From Alteromonas mediterranea DE (GTDB lineage Bacteria > Pseudomonadota > Gammaproteobacteria > Enterobacterales > Alteromonadaceae), in the NCBI RefSeq assembly GCF_000020585.3, contig NC_011138.3, forward strand, positions 1,171,787-1,235,786: a stretch of 64,000 nt of DNA, read 5' to 3'. Positions 49,344 through 58,334 of this stretch are shown in pieces (the first letter of the stretch is position 1; each line of letters begins with the position of its first letter). The notes below the pieces were generated by a model. That model was not told the DNA's origin and did not search any database. It worked only from the letters and a program-made list of their open reading frames with translations. A program made the position numbers and the translations under genes.

Positions 49344-49360
49344 AATGTGTCACAACGATA

Positions 49361-50329
49361 CTAACGGTTAAGGGCATGTTTGGGTGTATCATTCACAATC
49401 GTTACCGCATTGGAAAGACGAGTTTCAATGATTTCTTTAATGATAATTGAGATTTCCCTAAAAGTTTTTCTGCCCGGTGCTGTATTTCTCCACGCCAATG
49501 AATGCTGACGCTCAATAGGCATATCTGCAATTTCACACACGTGTAATGCCTCAGGTTTATGTAACTCAGAGTGAATATACAAGCCGGGAAGAAAGGCCAC
49601 CCCCATTCCCATCACGACCATTTGGCGTAGTGTATCAAGGCTGGTACCTTCATAATCGCGCTGCAAATCTGCGCCAATTTCATCGCAAATACGTTGTACT
49701 TGATGGTGAAAGTGGTGACTGTCTTCCAAAGTCAGTACTTTTTCACCGGTTATTTCTTCTGGTCTAACGAACGCTTTACCTGTTAATTTGTGATCAGAAG
49801 GCGTCACAAACTTTAAAGGTTCTTTAAACAGCGGTTGCGTGATGAGCTGTGAATTTTCGCCAGAAAGGGGCGATAGAATAAGATCGTACTCCCCCCGCAA
49901 TAAGCCGTGTTGCAGGGCGCTTGGTGCCCCTTCACGAACATAAAAACGCAGGCCAGGCTTGCGCTTGTGTAAATCGGGTAAAACAAACGGTAACAAATAA
50001 GGGCCAAGAGTAGGCGGGATCCCCAACCGGTATGTCACCACTTCACCTTCCGACAAGTCCCGGGCTATCTCGCTGAATCGCTGTGATGCTTGCAGCACCT
50101 CTTCTGCTGCGTCTAACAGCGCTTTACCCTGCGGCGATAATAAGGTTCCCGTGCGAGAACGCTCGAACAGCGTTAGTCCAAGGTGTGTTTCTAACGCATT
50201 AATTTGGCTGGTCAGCGTAGGCTGACTAATACCAAGAATTCCCGCAGCCTGCCTAAAGCTTAAATATTTCGCCACAGCCACAAAATAGCGGATTTGGTTA
50301 ATTGACGGGCTTTTTCCGTTAAATTGCAT
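49361..50329 (-). CDS. OxyR-like LysR regulator without peroxidatic cysteine
   Basis: The 322-residue protein has a LysR winged helix (SFRQAAGILGISQPTLTSQI) and an OxyR-like effector domain. Where OxyR has EDGHC...FC, this protein has LEDSHHFHHQVQRIC. The peroxide-sensing first cysteine is His, and the second is kept, so disulfide sensing as in OxyR is not possible. It is divergent from a carbonic anhydrase-SulP pair, and the gap contains two OxyR-type dyads. It probably controls that pair; effector unknown. Confidence 0.82.
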   Translation of the reverse strand: MQFNGKSPSINQIRYFVAVAKYLSFRQAAGILGISQPTLTSQINALETHLGLTLFERSRTGTLLSPQGKALLDAAEEVLQASQRFSEIARDLSEGEVVTYRLGIPPTLGPYLLPFVLPDLHKRKPGLRFYVREGAPSALQHGLLRGEYDLILSPLSGENSQLITQPLFKEPLKFVTPSDHKLTGKAFVRPEEITGEKVLTLEDSHHFHHQVQRICDEIGADLQRDYEGTSLDTLRQMVVMGMGVAFLPGLYIHSELHKPEALHVCEIADMPIERQHSLAWRNTAPGRKTFREISIIIKEIIETRLSNAVTIVNDTPKHALNR

Positions 50330-50382
50330 GGTGTATTTACCCTTCTCTTACTAACCTTAGTAGTAGTGCTGTTTGTAGGGTG

Positions 50383-50419
50383 ATAGTATTTAGCTATCGC
50401 GAGTTAGTATATTAAACTA
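50383..50419 (+). promoter_or_regulatory. tandem LysR/OxyR-type operator
   Basis: ATAG-N7-CTAT at 50383-50397 and TAGT-N7-ACTA at 50405-50419 are two dyads whose centres lie exactly 22 bp apart, the spacing known for OxyR sites. They lie between the divergent OxyR-like gene and the carbonic anhydrase gene. Binding by the neighbour is inferred. Confidence 0.6.
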
Positions 50420-50487
50420 TTAATCTATCAGGTGAAACTGGCGTAATTACATAATCATTACAATTATTAAAAAATTGGGAGTTTTAT

Positions 50488-51141
50488 ATGGATCACGTTA
50501 TCTCAGGTGTTGCTAAATTCCAAAAGGAAGTTTACCCGAATAAGAAAGCGACGTTTCAAAAGCTGGCTAACGGGCAAAATCCTGAAGTGCTTTTCATCAC
50601 GTGTTCAGATTCACGTATTGACCCGAACCTAGTTACACAAACCGACCCAGGTGAACTTTTCATTTGTCGTAACGCGGGCAATATTGTTCCTCCGCACAGC
50701 AACCAAACAGGTGGAATGACAGCGTCTATTGAATTTGCAGTGGCTGCTTTGGGTGTTTCACATATTGTTGTGTGTGGTCACACTGACTGCGGCGCAATGA
50801 AAGGTGCGATTAACCCTGCTGGTCTAGACTCGCTACCTCATGTTAAAGAGTGGTTGGGCCATTGCCGTGTTGCCACAGACGTAGTTAAAGAGCGTTGTGG
50901 TCACGATGAACTTTCTATTGACGATTTAGAAGCGGTAACGAAAGAGAACGTAGTACAGCAGATTCAACACCTACGTACGCATCCTGCGGTAGCTGCAAAA
51001 ATTGCAACCGGTCAGGTTAAACTTCACGGTTGGGTGTACAACATTGGCACTGGTGAGGTGCTTTATTATAACACCGAGTCGGGTGAGTTTGATGTCATGG
51101 ACGAGTCTACTGCAGAAGCGCAACTTGCGCGCTCCGAATAA
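50488..51141 (+). CDS. beta-carbonic anhydrase
   Basis: The 217-residue protein has the zinc ligands Cys39 and Asp41 (TCSDSRIDP) and His98 and Cys101 (GHTDCGAM) of beta-class enzymes. No signal peptide; cytoplasmic. It interconverts CO2 and bicarbonate. It lies 11 bp before a SulP permease and likely works with it. Confidence 0.93.
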   Translation: MDHVISGVAKFQKEVYPNKKATFQKLANGQNPEVLFITCSDSRIDPNLVTQTDPGELFICRNAGNIVPPHSNQTGGMTASIEFAVAALGVSHIVVCGHTDCGAMKGAINPAGLDSLPHVKEWLGHCRVATDVVKERCGHDELSIDDLEAVTKENVVQQIQHLRTHPAVAAKIATGQVKLHGWVYNIGTGEVLYYNTESGEFDVMDESTAEAQLARSE

Positions 51142-51152
51142 GGCTCATAACT

Positions 51153-52790
51153 ATGGTGAAAATCAATTTTTCTAATTTACGTGGCGATTTTACCGGTGGT
51201 TTAACCGCCGGTATCGTTGCTTTGCCACTGGCGCTTGCACTTGGTGTAGCGTCAGGTCTTGGCCCGATGGCTGGCCTTTATGGTGCTATAGCCGTGGGCT
51301 TTTTTGCTGCACTTTTCGGCGGTACACCAGCGCAAATTTCAGGTCCTACGGGCCCGATGGTTGTTGTACTCGCAGGCCTTTTTGCAAGTCTATCCGGCGA
51401 TACTAGCCTTATCTTTACCGCGGTAATATTGGCAGGTGTCTTCCAAATCGTATTCGGCGTACTTGGGGTAGGCCAGTATATTCGCTTGGTGCCGTATCCG
51501 GTGATTTCTGGTTTTATGTCAGGCATCGGTGCCATCATTATTATTCTGCAGTTAGGCAGACTGCTAGGCCACGAGCCTCCAGGCGGCACAATTGGTGCGC
51601 TATCGTATTTGCCTACAGCGCTTGCTGATATCGACTTTGCCACACTTGCTCTGGGCTTGGGTACTTTAGTTATTGCTTACAAGTGGCCTCCACAACTAGG
51701 AAAGTTTGTGCCTGGTGCACTTGCTGCGCTAATCATTGGCACCTTGGTAAGTCTAGCGCTATCTGTCCCTGTACTTGGCGATATTCCCACGGGCTTACCG
51801 AGCCTTCACCTTCCGGTGTTTGATCAAAGCAAAGCGCTACTTATTTTAGAAGCTGCTTTTATCCTTGCCGTACTTGGTGCAATTGATAGCCTATTAACCT
51901 CACTTGTCGCTGACAACATGACCCGAACTCGTCATGACAGTAACAAAGAGCTTATTGGCCAAGGTATTGGTAACACGTTTGCAGGCCTTATTGGCGGTAT
52001 TGCTGGCGCAGGTGCAACCATGCGTACAGTGGTAAATATCCGCAGCGGTGGTAAGTACAACGTTTCAGGTATGGTTCACGCGTTGGTATTACTTGCCATT
52101 GTACTAGGTCTTAGTCCTCTAGCGGCGCAAATCCCTCATGCTGTTCTTGCCGGTATTTTGGTGAAAGTAGGTTTAGATATCATTGATTGGAGCTACTTAA
52201 AGCGTGCACACAAAGGCCCGCGTTGGGACTTCGGCTTGATGATTATGGTACTTGCCTTAACCGTATTCGTAGATTTAATCACAGCGGTAGGTGTCGGTGT
52301 AGTATTTGCGGCATTAGCTTATGTTAAGCAAATTGCTCAACTGCAAATTGAAGAACTCAAGAAGATCCCTGAGTCTTTAAATGACCCTAAGGAAAACGCG
52401 TTGCTTGAATCGCTAAAAGATAAAGTATCAATCTTTAGCTTCGGCGGCCCGTTAAGCTTTGGTGCAGCGGCTGATTTAGGTCACCACGTACGTGAGCGCG
52501 TGCGTCCGGGGGCTACCGTGACTATCCTTGATTTCTCTCGCGTACCGCTAATGGACGTGTCGGCTGCAATGGCGGTTGATACGGTAACTTCAGACGCATT
52601 AGCCGCGGGTCGTCAACTTGTTATTTGCGGTGCTAACGCAGAAGTTAACAAAGTGCTGGAGGGCGTAAATGAAGCGCATCCTGGTATTCCTAACTTCGAC
52701 ACGTTACATGACGCCTTGCTTTATGCAAAAAAGCAAGTAGACGGAACTGAAAGCGAACACACCAGTTTTCAAGCCGCAGCGCAGTCATAA
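51153..52790 (+). CDS. SulP-family anion (probably bicarbonate) permease
   Basis: The 545-residue membrane protein has 12-14 membrane segments beginning LRGDFTGGLTAGIVALPLAL, the SulP core GPTGPMVVVLAGL, and a C-terminal STAS domain at about 430-530 (SIFSFGGPLSFGAAADLGHH). Pairing with carbonic anhydrase suggests bicarbonate uptake (BicA-like) rather than sulfate, but substrate cannot be read from sequence. Confidence 0.9.
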   Translation: MVKINFSNLRGDFTGGLTAGIVALPLALALGVASGLGPMAGLYGAIAVGFFAALFGGTPAQISGPTGPMVVVLAGLFASLSGDTSLIFTAVILAGVFQIVFGVLGVGQYIRLVPYPVISGFMSGIGAIIIILQLGRLLGHEPPGGTIGALSYLPTALADIDFATLALGLGTLVIAYKWPPQLGKFVPGALAALIIGTLVSLALSVPVLGDIPTGLPSLHLPVFDQSKALLILEAAFILAVLGAIDSLLTSLVADNMTRTRHDSNKELIGQGIGNTFAGLIGGIAGAGATMRTVVNIRSGGKYNVSGMVHALVLLAIVLGLSPLAAQIPHAVLAGILVKVGLDIIDWSYLKRAHKGPRWDFGLMIMVLALTVFVDLITAVGVGVVFAALAYVKQIAQLQIEELKKIPESLNDPKENALLESLKDKVSIFSFGGPLSFGAAADLGHHVRERVRPGATVTILDFSRVPLMDVSAAMAVDTVTSDALAAGRQLVICGANAEVNKVLEGVNEAHPGIPNFDTLHDALLYAKKQVDGTESEHTSFQAAAQS

Positions 52791-52826
52791 AGTAAGAACA
52801 AGGTAAGATAATCCTTTCCCTTCTTT

Positions 52827-52853
52827 AGCCCTCCTTCGCGAGGGCTTTTTTTA
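52827..52853 (+). terminator. rho-independent terminator after SulP gene
   Basis: AGCCCTC and GAGGGCT form a 7-bp stem with a CTTCGC loop and a run of seven T. Confidence 0.88.
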
Positions 52854-52917
52854 TGTCTTTTCGCTTATAAAACTTCAGATACTGTGTAGAAGCCTAAACA
52901 TTGTTGTAATCTGTTTA

Positions 52918-52937
52918 TTAATTGATTGTTCAATTAA
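52918..52937 (+). promoter_or_regulatory. perfect 8-4-8 palindrome, candidate BetI-type operator
   Basis: TTAATTGA-TTGT-TCAATTAA is a perfect inverted repeat of 8 bp with a 4-bp spacer, 71 bp before the TonB-dependent receptor. A TetR/BetI-like gene follows that receptor. The TTGA/TCAA core resembles BetI operators as recalled; binding is inferred. Confidence 0.6.
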
Positions 52938-53007
52938 ACTTAACGCAACTGTAACAAATGCCCCCTATGGTAGTGGATAACAATTACACAACACTAATGG
53001 GAAATGC

Positions 53008-55434
53008 ATGAAAACACACAACAAAATTTCGTTAGCCGTCCTCGCAGCCTTATCGTCAATGAGTGCGTCTTACCTCGTACACGCAGAGGAAGAGAGTGAA
53101 GCGACTAATGAACAACGCATAGAAGAGATTACCGTTGTAGGGCGAAGCGTTTCATATGCGAACAATGCGACTAGTGACGATATGTTCAAGCAGCAGGCTA
53201 ACCTTAGCAGCGTTTTAGCTGCGGTTGATAACCTTCCAGGTGTCCTTATTAACGAAGGCGATACATTCGGTGCCGATGACTGGTCAACGTCTATTGTTAT
53301 CCGTGGGTTTCAGGTAAATCTAAATGAACAACAGATTGGCATGACGGTAGACGGCATCGCCAACGGTAACTCTAACTATGGTGGTGGCGCAAAAGCGAAT
53401 CGCTATATCGATACGGAAAACGTACAAGCGGTTGAAGTATCACAGGGTACCGCCGACATTGCCTCACGTTCTCACGAAGCATTAGGCGGGACACTTAACT
53501 TCACGACCATCGACCCTTCAATGGAACAAGGCTTGGTAACCAGCGTTACTGCAGGTGAGTTTGATGCGTCAAAGTATTATGTCCGTTATGAAACCGGCGA
53601 AATTTTTAAAGATACTTACGCATGGGTAAGCCTCTCTAGTCAGGAGAGCTCTGACTTTATGCAGCAAGCGGCAGAAAATACCCGTGACCACTTAGCCATG
53701 AAGTTTATTTCAACGGTGAACGATGTATCGCTTACCGGTTACCTGTCTTATGACGATACTCATGAAGACAATTATCAGCGCATTTACGGCCTAGCGCAAT
53801 ATGAGCAGAACCCCGATTGGGACCAGCTGACTGATGAGTGGACAGGTGTGCCATATCAAGATCAGGCTTACCGTCGCGGTTGGTCAACCCTGCGGGAAAA
53901 CCTGTTCGCCTATCTTCAGGCAGAGTTCACTATCGGCCAAGTCGATTTTATGACCAACGTGTATTACCACGATAACGAAGGTCGCGGTGAATGGGTTCCG
54001 CCTTATATCGTAGATATTACCGATGATGGCACAGCGGGGCATTCTGAACTTGTAGTGGGCAACACGGTTTACGGTGGACAGGAGTTAGGACAAATCTATT
54101 TTGTAGATAGACAGGGCAATCAGTTAAGCCCCATTGAAGGGTGTCAAAGTTCGCTTACGTTCCCTTACGGGGGCGCTGGAGCACAATACGACCCGGGCTG
54201 TCATGAACAGGGCGCGATTCCAGTTGGTTCATATCGCCACACCCACTACGATAAAGAGCGTGTCGGGGTTAACGCTGACGCTGTGTGGTACACCAAAATT
54301 GGTGATTTTGATAACACAGTGCGCTTTGGTATTTGGTGGGAAGATTACGAGCGTGGCGAGTCTCGTGATTGGCATAAAATTACCAATTCATCTATCAGCG
54401 TAGACTACGATAATGTGCCTTACTGGGTGCAGTACGACAGAACCTTCCCTGTTGATACGTTAATGTATTATGTTGAAGACGAACTAGATGTTGGGTTTGC
54501 TCGCGTTCGCTTAGGTGCCAAGAAGTTTAACGTTGATATCGAGAAAAGCGATAACTTTGATGCTTCCAATAACCTTGCGGTAAATACCGATTCAGATACA
54601 TTATTTTCAGCAGGTATCGTAGCGCCACTTCCTTACGAAGGACTTGAAGTTTTCGCAGGATATGGGGAAAACTTCGCCGCTATTAAAGATGCTCAGCTTG
54701 AGCGTAACGATACTGACCTTCGTTTTATCAAGCCGGAAACAGCAGACAATATTGATGTTGGCTTTCGTTATGCATCACCAGGTTTCAACGCTAGCGTGAC
54801 CTATTACAATATTGAATTTAACGACCGCATTCAGTTCACCAGTAACGAAACGTCAGAAGGTATCGACTTTTTAGAAGCCGCCGCGGGTGGATATAAGAAC
54901 GTAGGAGGTATTGAGTCTAGCGGTTTTGAAATCTCTGCTGACATTACACTTACGGAAACACTTTCACTGTTTACTTCAATAACGCTTAGTGAATCTGAGT
55001 ATGTAGCAACCGTGGGAAGCTCGGGCACCCAGTACGATACCCTTGCCGAGGCTCAGGCCGCAATTGCCGACCCAGATAATGCCGAGGTGTCATTAGTGGC
55101 CATTGAAGACAACACGGTAATAGGCACACCAGATACTATGGCAGTAGTTAGCCTTGACTGGGCGCGCGATAACTACTTCGCCGGTCTTTCTACCAAGTAC
55201 GTAGACAGCCGCTACCTCGATATCAACAATGCGGCGCAGGTAGATGATTATATCGTTAGCGACTTTTACATCGGCGGTTTTATCGAGAATATTGGCCCCG
55301 GTGTTGAAGAGCTTGAAGTACGCTTAACGGTGAACAATCTGTTCGACGAAGATTACGCTTCAACTATCGCCCCAGGCGCATTTTGGATAGGCGCGCCACG
55401 CGCTGTAGCAGTGAACGCACGCTTAACCTTCTAA
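53008..55434 (+). CDS. TonB-dependent outer-membrane receptor
   Basis: The 808-residue protein has a signal peptide (MKTHNKISLAVLAALSSMSA, cleavage after VHA), a TonB-box-like EEITVVG, a plug domain (NLPGVLINEGDTF, then IVIRGFQVNLNEQQIGMTVD), and a beta barrel ending in Phe (VNARLTF). Substrate is not evident; no Fur box was seen. The neighbouring BetI-like repressor and palindromic operator point to regulation by a small organic effector rather than iron. A GGGCAGCG/CGCTGCCC hairpin at 55452-55470 follows the stop. Confidence 0.9.
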   Translation: MKTHNKISLAVLAALSSMSASYLVHAEEESEATNEQRIEEITVVGRSVSYANNATSDDMFKQQANLSSVLAAVDNLPGVLINEGDTFGADDWSTSIVIRGFQVNLNEQQIGMTVDGIANGNSNYGGGAKANRYIDTENVQAVEVSQGTADIASRSHEALGGTLNFTTIDPSMEQGLVTSVTAGEFDASKYYVRYETGEIFKDTYAWVSLSSQESSDFMQQAAENTRDHLAMKFISTVNDVSLTGYLSYDDTHEDNYQRIYGLAQYEQNPDWDQLTDEWTGVPYQDQAYRRGWSTLRENLFAYLQAEFTIGQVDFMTNVYYHDNEGRGEWVPPYIVDITDDGTAGHSELVVGNTVYGGQELGQIYFVDRQGNQLSPIEGCQSSLTFPYGGAGAQYDPGCHEQGAIPVGSYRHTHYDKERVGVNADAVWYTKIGDFDNTVRFGIWWEDYERGESRDWHKITNSSISVDYDNVPYWVQYDRTFPVDTLMYYVEDELDVGFARVRLGAKKFNVDIEKSDNFDASNNLAVNTDSDTLFSAGIVAPLPYEGLEVFAGYGENFAAIKDAQLERNDTDLRFIKPETADNIDVGFRYASPGFNASVTYYNIEFNDRIQFTSNETSEGIDFLEAAAGGYKNVGGIESSGFEISADITLTETLSLFTSITLSESEYVATVGSSGTQYDTLAEAQAAIADPDNAEVSLVAIEDNTVIGTPDTMAVVSLDWARDNYFAGLSTKYVDSRYLDINNAAQVDDYIVSDFYIGGFIENIGPGVEELEVRLTVNNLFDEDYASTIAPGAFWIGAPRAVAVNARLTF

Positions 55435-55451
55435 TCGTGATATCATGCCTT

Positions 55452-55470
55452 GGGCAGCGCACCGCTGCCC
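55452..55470 (+). terminator. hairpin after TonB receptor gene, probable terminator or attenuator
   Basis: GGGCAGCG and CGCTGCCC pair across a CAC loop, and the stem may extend with flanking CCT/AGG. Only a weak T-rich stretch follows, so some transcripts may continue into the repressor gene. Confidence 0.6.
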
Positions 55471-55507
55471 CAGGTTTATTATTTGATTTAAGGTTTGGAG
55501 TTGTAGC

Positions 55508-56083
55508 ATGCCCAAGGTGGGAATGGAGCCAGTTCGTAAAAAGCAGTTAATTGAAGCAACGTTGGAGGTGATGGCAGAGGTTGGCTATCACGGTACGACA
55601 ATCAGTCTAATAAGTAAAAGAGCAGGGCTTTCTTCAGGAATCATTAGTCATTACTTTGGCGATAAACAGGGGCTGATAGAGGCGACTATGCGCCACCTTC
55701 TCGAGGCACTAAAGATCACCAAGCGCATTGATGACCCACTTAAACGCATTGACTTCATCATAGAAAACAATTTTTCTCAAACGCAGGGCGCGAGTTCTGC
55801 AACCAATACGTGGTTTAACTTTTGGGCATTGTCACTTCACAACGAAGGCTTGCACCGCTTGCAATGTATAAACCACAAGCGCTTAGAGCGTAATCTCGCT
55901 TTCAGCTATCGCAAATTGCTTAAACCAGAACAAGTGAAAAACGCTGCGGCATCGACAGCTGCGTTGATTGACGGCTATTGGTTGCGTTATTCAATGGGAA
56001 GCGTAGGTAATGGCGACTTTACAGAAGAGGTTACTCGCTGTAAGCAATATGTGCGAGATCTAATTACTCAATACGCGAAGTAG
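55508..56083 (+). CDS. BetI-like TetR-family repressor
   Basis: The 191-residue protein starts MPKVGMEPVRKKQLIEATLE and has a helix-turn-helix (ISLISKRAGLSSGIISHYFG) almost identical in pattern to BetI (MPKLGM..IRR.QLI.ATLE; RAGVSTGIISHYF). The C-terminal ALIDGYWLRYSMG also matches. BetI controls choline-to-betaine genes, but no betAB or transporter is nearby. Here it likely controls the receptor gene and itself. Confidence 0.85.
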   Translation: MPKVGMEPVRKKQLIEATLEVMAEVGYHGTTISLISKRAGLSSGIISHYFGDKQGLIEATMRHLLEALKITKRIDDPLKRIDFIIENNFSQTQGASSATNTWFNFWALSLHNEGLHRLQCINHKRLERNLAFSYRKLLKPEQVKNAAASTAALIDGYWLRYSMGSVGNGDFTEEVTRCKQYVRDLITQYAK

Positions 56084-56169
56084 TAATCGGATTCGTTAAG
56101 GTAGGGGACGTTTTTAGCAAGGCTGTTTGACTAGCGATACGCATTAAACGCTGACGGCAGGTTAAAAAA

Positions 56170-56201
56170 GGCGGTAGGTTCATAGCCTACCGCGCTTTTT
56201 G
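56170..56201 (+). terminator. rho-independent terminator after betI-like gene
   Basis: GCGGTAGG and CCTACCGC form an 8-bp stem with a TTCATAG loop, followed by GCTTTTT. A-rich sequence on the other side may let it serve the convergent peptidase gene as well. Confidence 0.85.
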
Positions 56202-56246
56202 CAACGTACTGACCCGCCTTGAAGGGGGGCCAGGTTACCTGTTTAA

Positions 56247-58334
56247 TTACCAGATTCTTACGCGCTTTTCTGGTGGAAGATACAAAGCATCACCTGGTTT
56301 TACGTCGAATGCTTCATACCAAGCATCGTGATTGCGCGGTGCTTGAGCACGGTAGCGACCTGGAGCGTGTGTACCGGCACGTAGCTGGTTAAGCATGCTC
56401 TCTTCGGTGCGTTTTTCTTTCCACACTTGTGCCCATGCCAGGAAAAAGCGTTGATCGCCGGTTAGACCATCAATAACGGGTGCTTCTTTACCGTTCAGGC
56501 TTAGTTTGTAAGCGTGGTAAGCCATAGACAGACCACCCACATCGCCGATGTTCTCACCTAGACTGTTGCGGCCGTTCACGAAGTTACCTTCAATTGGCTC
56601 GTATTGACTGTATTGTTCAGCCAGCATGTCTGCTTTTTCTTCAAACGCTGCGCGGTCTGCGTCGGTCCACCAATTGCGCTGAATTCCGTTAGCGTCAGAT
56701 TTTGACCCTTGGTCGTCGAAGCCATGGCCCATCTCATGACCAATAACTGCGCCAATAGCACCGTAGTTAACGGCTGGATCGGCATTAGGATCGAAGAACG
56801 GCGGCTGCAAAATAGCTGCAGGGAATACAATTTCATTGAACGAGCTATTGTAGTAAGCGTTAACGCGCTGAGGTGTCATGCCCCAGCGATTGCGGTCTGT
56901 TTTCTCAAGCTCGCGCTCAACCGATTGGTCTTGGAAGAACGTGCGTAGATTGCGAACGTTACCCACTAGGTCTTTATCGCTAATAGTCACGCCGTCAAAA
57001 AGCTGCCATTCATCTGGGTAACCAATTTTTGGGTTAAAGGCCATCAACTTTTCTTTGGCGTTAACCTTGGTTTCTTCACTCATCCAGTCAAGGTTTTCAA
57101 TACGCTCACCGAGTGCAGTACGCAGGTTTTCTACCAGTTCCGCCATTTGCTCTTTAGAGCTTTCCGGGAAATACTCATTCACGTAGATTTTGCCGATAGC
57201 AAAACCGAGTGATTCAGTACCAGACATCTGGCTTACCGCGCGCTTCCAGCGAGGGCGAGGCTCTTGCTGACCACTTAACGTGCGTCCGAAGAAGTCAAAG
57301 TTAGCAAGGTAAATTTCTTCTGAAAGGAAGCCTGCGTTGTTAGAAATCGTATGATATTTCAAATACGACTTCCAATCCGCTAAGTCAGCTTCATTGATAA
57401 TTTTAATCACTTCTTTGACTGGCTCTGGCTGCGTGATATTGAGCTCAGGGACTTTATAACCGGTCTGTGCGAAGTAAGTATCCCAGTCAAAACCCGGGTA
57501 TTCATCAGATAATTTACTGCGCTCAATTTGGTTAAGCGTTAGGTCGCGATCACGACGCTTTTCCCGTGGCCACTGTATTTGAGCAATTTGTGTTTCAAGC
57601 TGAAGAATATTTTGTGCTTTTTCCGCCGCATTTTCCTCTCCAGCAAAGTTAAGCATTTGCTCGATGTGAGCTACATAAGCTTCGCGAATTTTAACAAAGC
57701 GCTCGCTGTCGCTAAGGTAATAGTCGCGATCAGGAAGGCCCAAACCGCCTACACCCACGCTTAGTTGATATTCGTTGGGGTCTAAGCGGTTGTACCACAT
57801 TCCGCCGTAGATTGGCGTGCTTGAACCAACAAGCCAGCTATTGCCGAACGCCTTAGTAAGGTCGGTGGTGTTTTCAATACTATTAATTGACGTCAGTACG
57901 TCTTCAATGGGCTTAATACCTTTTTCGTTAATAGTATCTGTGTCCATGTATGCAACGAAAAAGTCGTGAACAAGCTGCTCTTCAGCGTTAAGCGAAGACT
58001 TCTCCATTAAACCATCAATGATGTTTTTCACCTGCTCTTCACTTCGCTCAGCAAGACCAGTGAAAGCACCATAACGGGTTTTGTCTGCTGGCAGTTCATA
58101 GTTGTCATACCATGTGCCGCTTGCATACATGAAGAAGTCATCACCCGGTTTTACTGCTTCGTTGCGTGCAGATAAGTCTACGCCAAAAGAGCCAAGCTCA
58201 GCTTCGTCGTTTGCTTCAGGCGCTTCAACTGCGCTTACCTGATCGTTTGTTTGTTCTTTTGCTTGGTCAGGCTGGCCACAGCCTGTAAGCCCTAGCGAAG
58301 CCGCAATAGCTACGGCTAAAAGTTTATATTTCAT
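56247..58334 (-). CDS. M13-family metallopeptidase, lipoprotein
   Basis: The start is taken at 58334 (MKYKLLAVAIAASLGLTGCG), giving 695 residues with a lipobox LTGC. The zinc site HEMGH is in AVIGHEMGHGFDDQGS, the third ligand is in LGENIGDVGGL, and NAYYNSSFNEIVFPAAILQP is the substrate-binding segment. The C-terminal RVRIW is typical. It is a neprilysin-like peptidase of the periplasm, anchored by lipid, probably trimming peptides. Its start overlaps the end of the upstream gene by 11 bp. Confidence 0.92.
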   Translation of the reverse strand: MKYKLLAVAIAASLGLTGCGQPDQAKEQTNDQVSAVEAPEANDEAELGSFGVDLSARNEAVKPGDDFFMYASGTWYDNYELPADKTRYGAFTGLAERSEEQVKNIIDGLMEKSSLNAEEQLVHDFFVAYMDTDTINEKGIKPIEDVLTSINSIENTTDLTKAFGNSWLVGSSTPIYGGMWYNRLDPNEYQLSVGVGGLGLPDRDYYLSDSERFVKIREAYVAHIEQMLNFAGEENAAEKAQNILQLETQIAQIQWPREKRRDRDLTLNQIERSKLSDEYPGFDWDTYFAQTGYKVPELNITQPEPVKEVIKIINEADLADWKSYLKYHTISNNAGFLSEEIYLANFDFFGRTLSGQQEPRPRWKRAVSQMSGTESLGFAIGKIYVNEYFPESSKEQMAELVENLRTALGERIENLDWMSEETKVNAKEKLMAFNPKIGYPDEWQLFDGVTISDKDLVGNVRNLRTFFQDQSVERELEKTDRNRWGMTPQRVNAYYNSSFNEIVFPAAILQPPFFDPNADPAVNYGAIGAVIGHEMGHGFDDQGSKSDANGIQRNWWTDADRAAFEEKADMLAEQYSQYEPIEGNFVNGRNSLGENIGDVGGLSMAYHAYKLSLNGKEAPVIDGLTGDQRFFLAWAQVWKEKRTEESMLNQLRAGTHAPGRYRAQAPRNHDAWYEAFDVKPGDALYLPPEKRVRIW

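Noticed and set aside
52854..53007. Fur box before the TonB-dependent receptor
   Set aside because: No match to GATAATGATAATCATTATC-type symmetry; the clear palindrome is of a different type.
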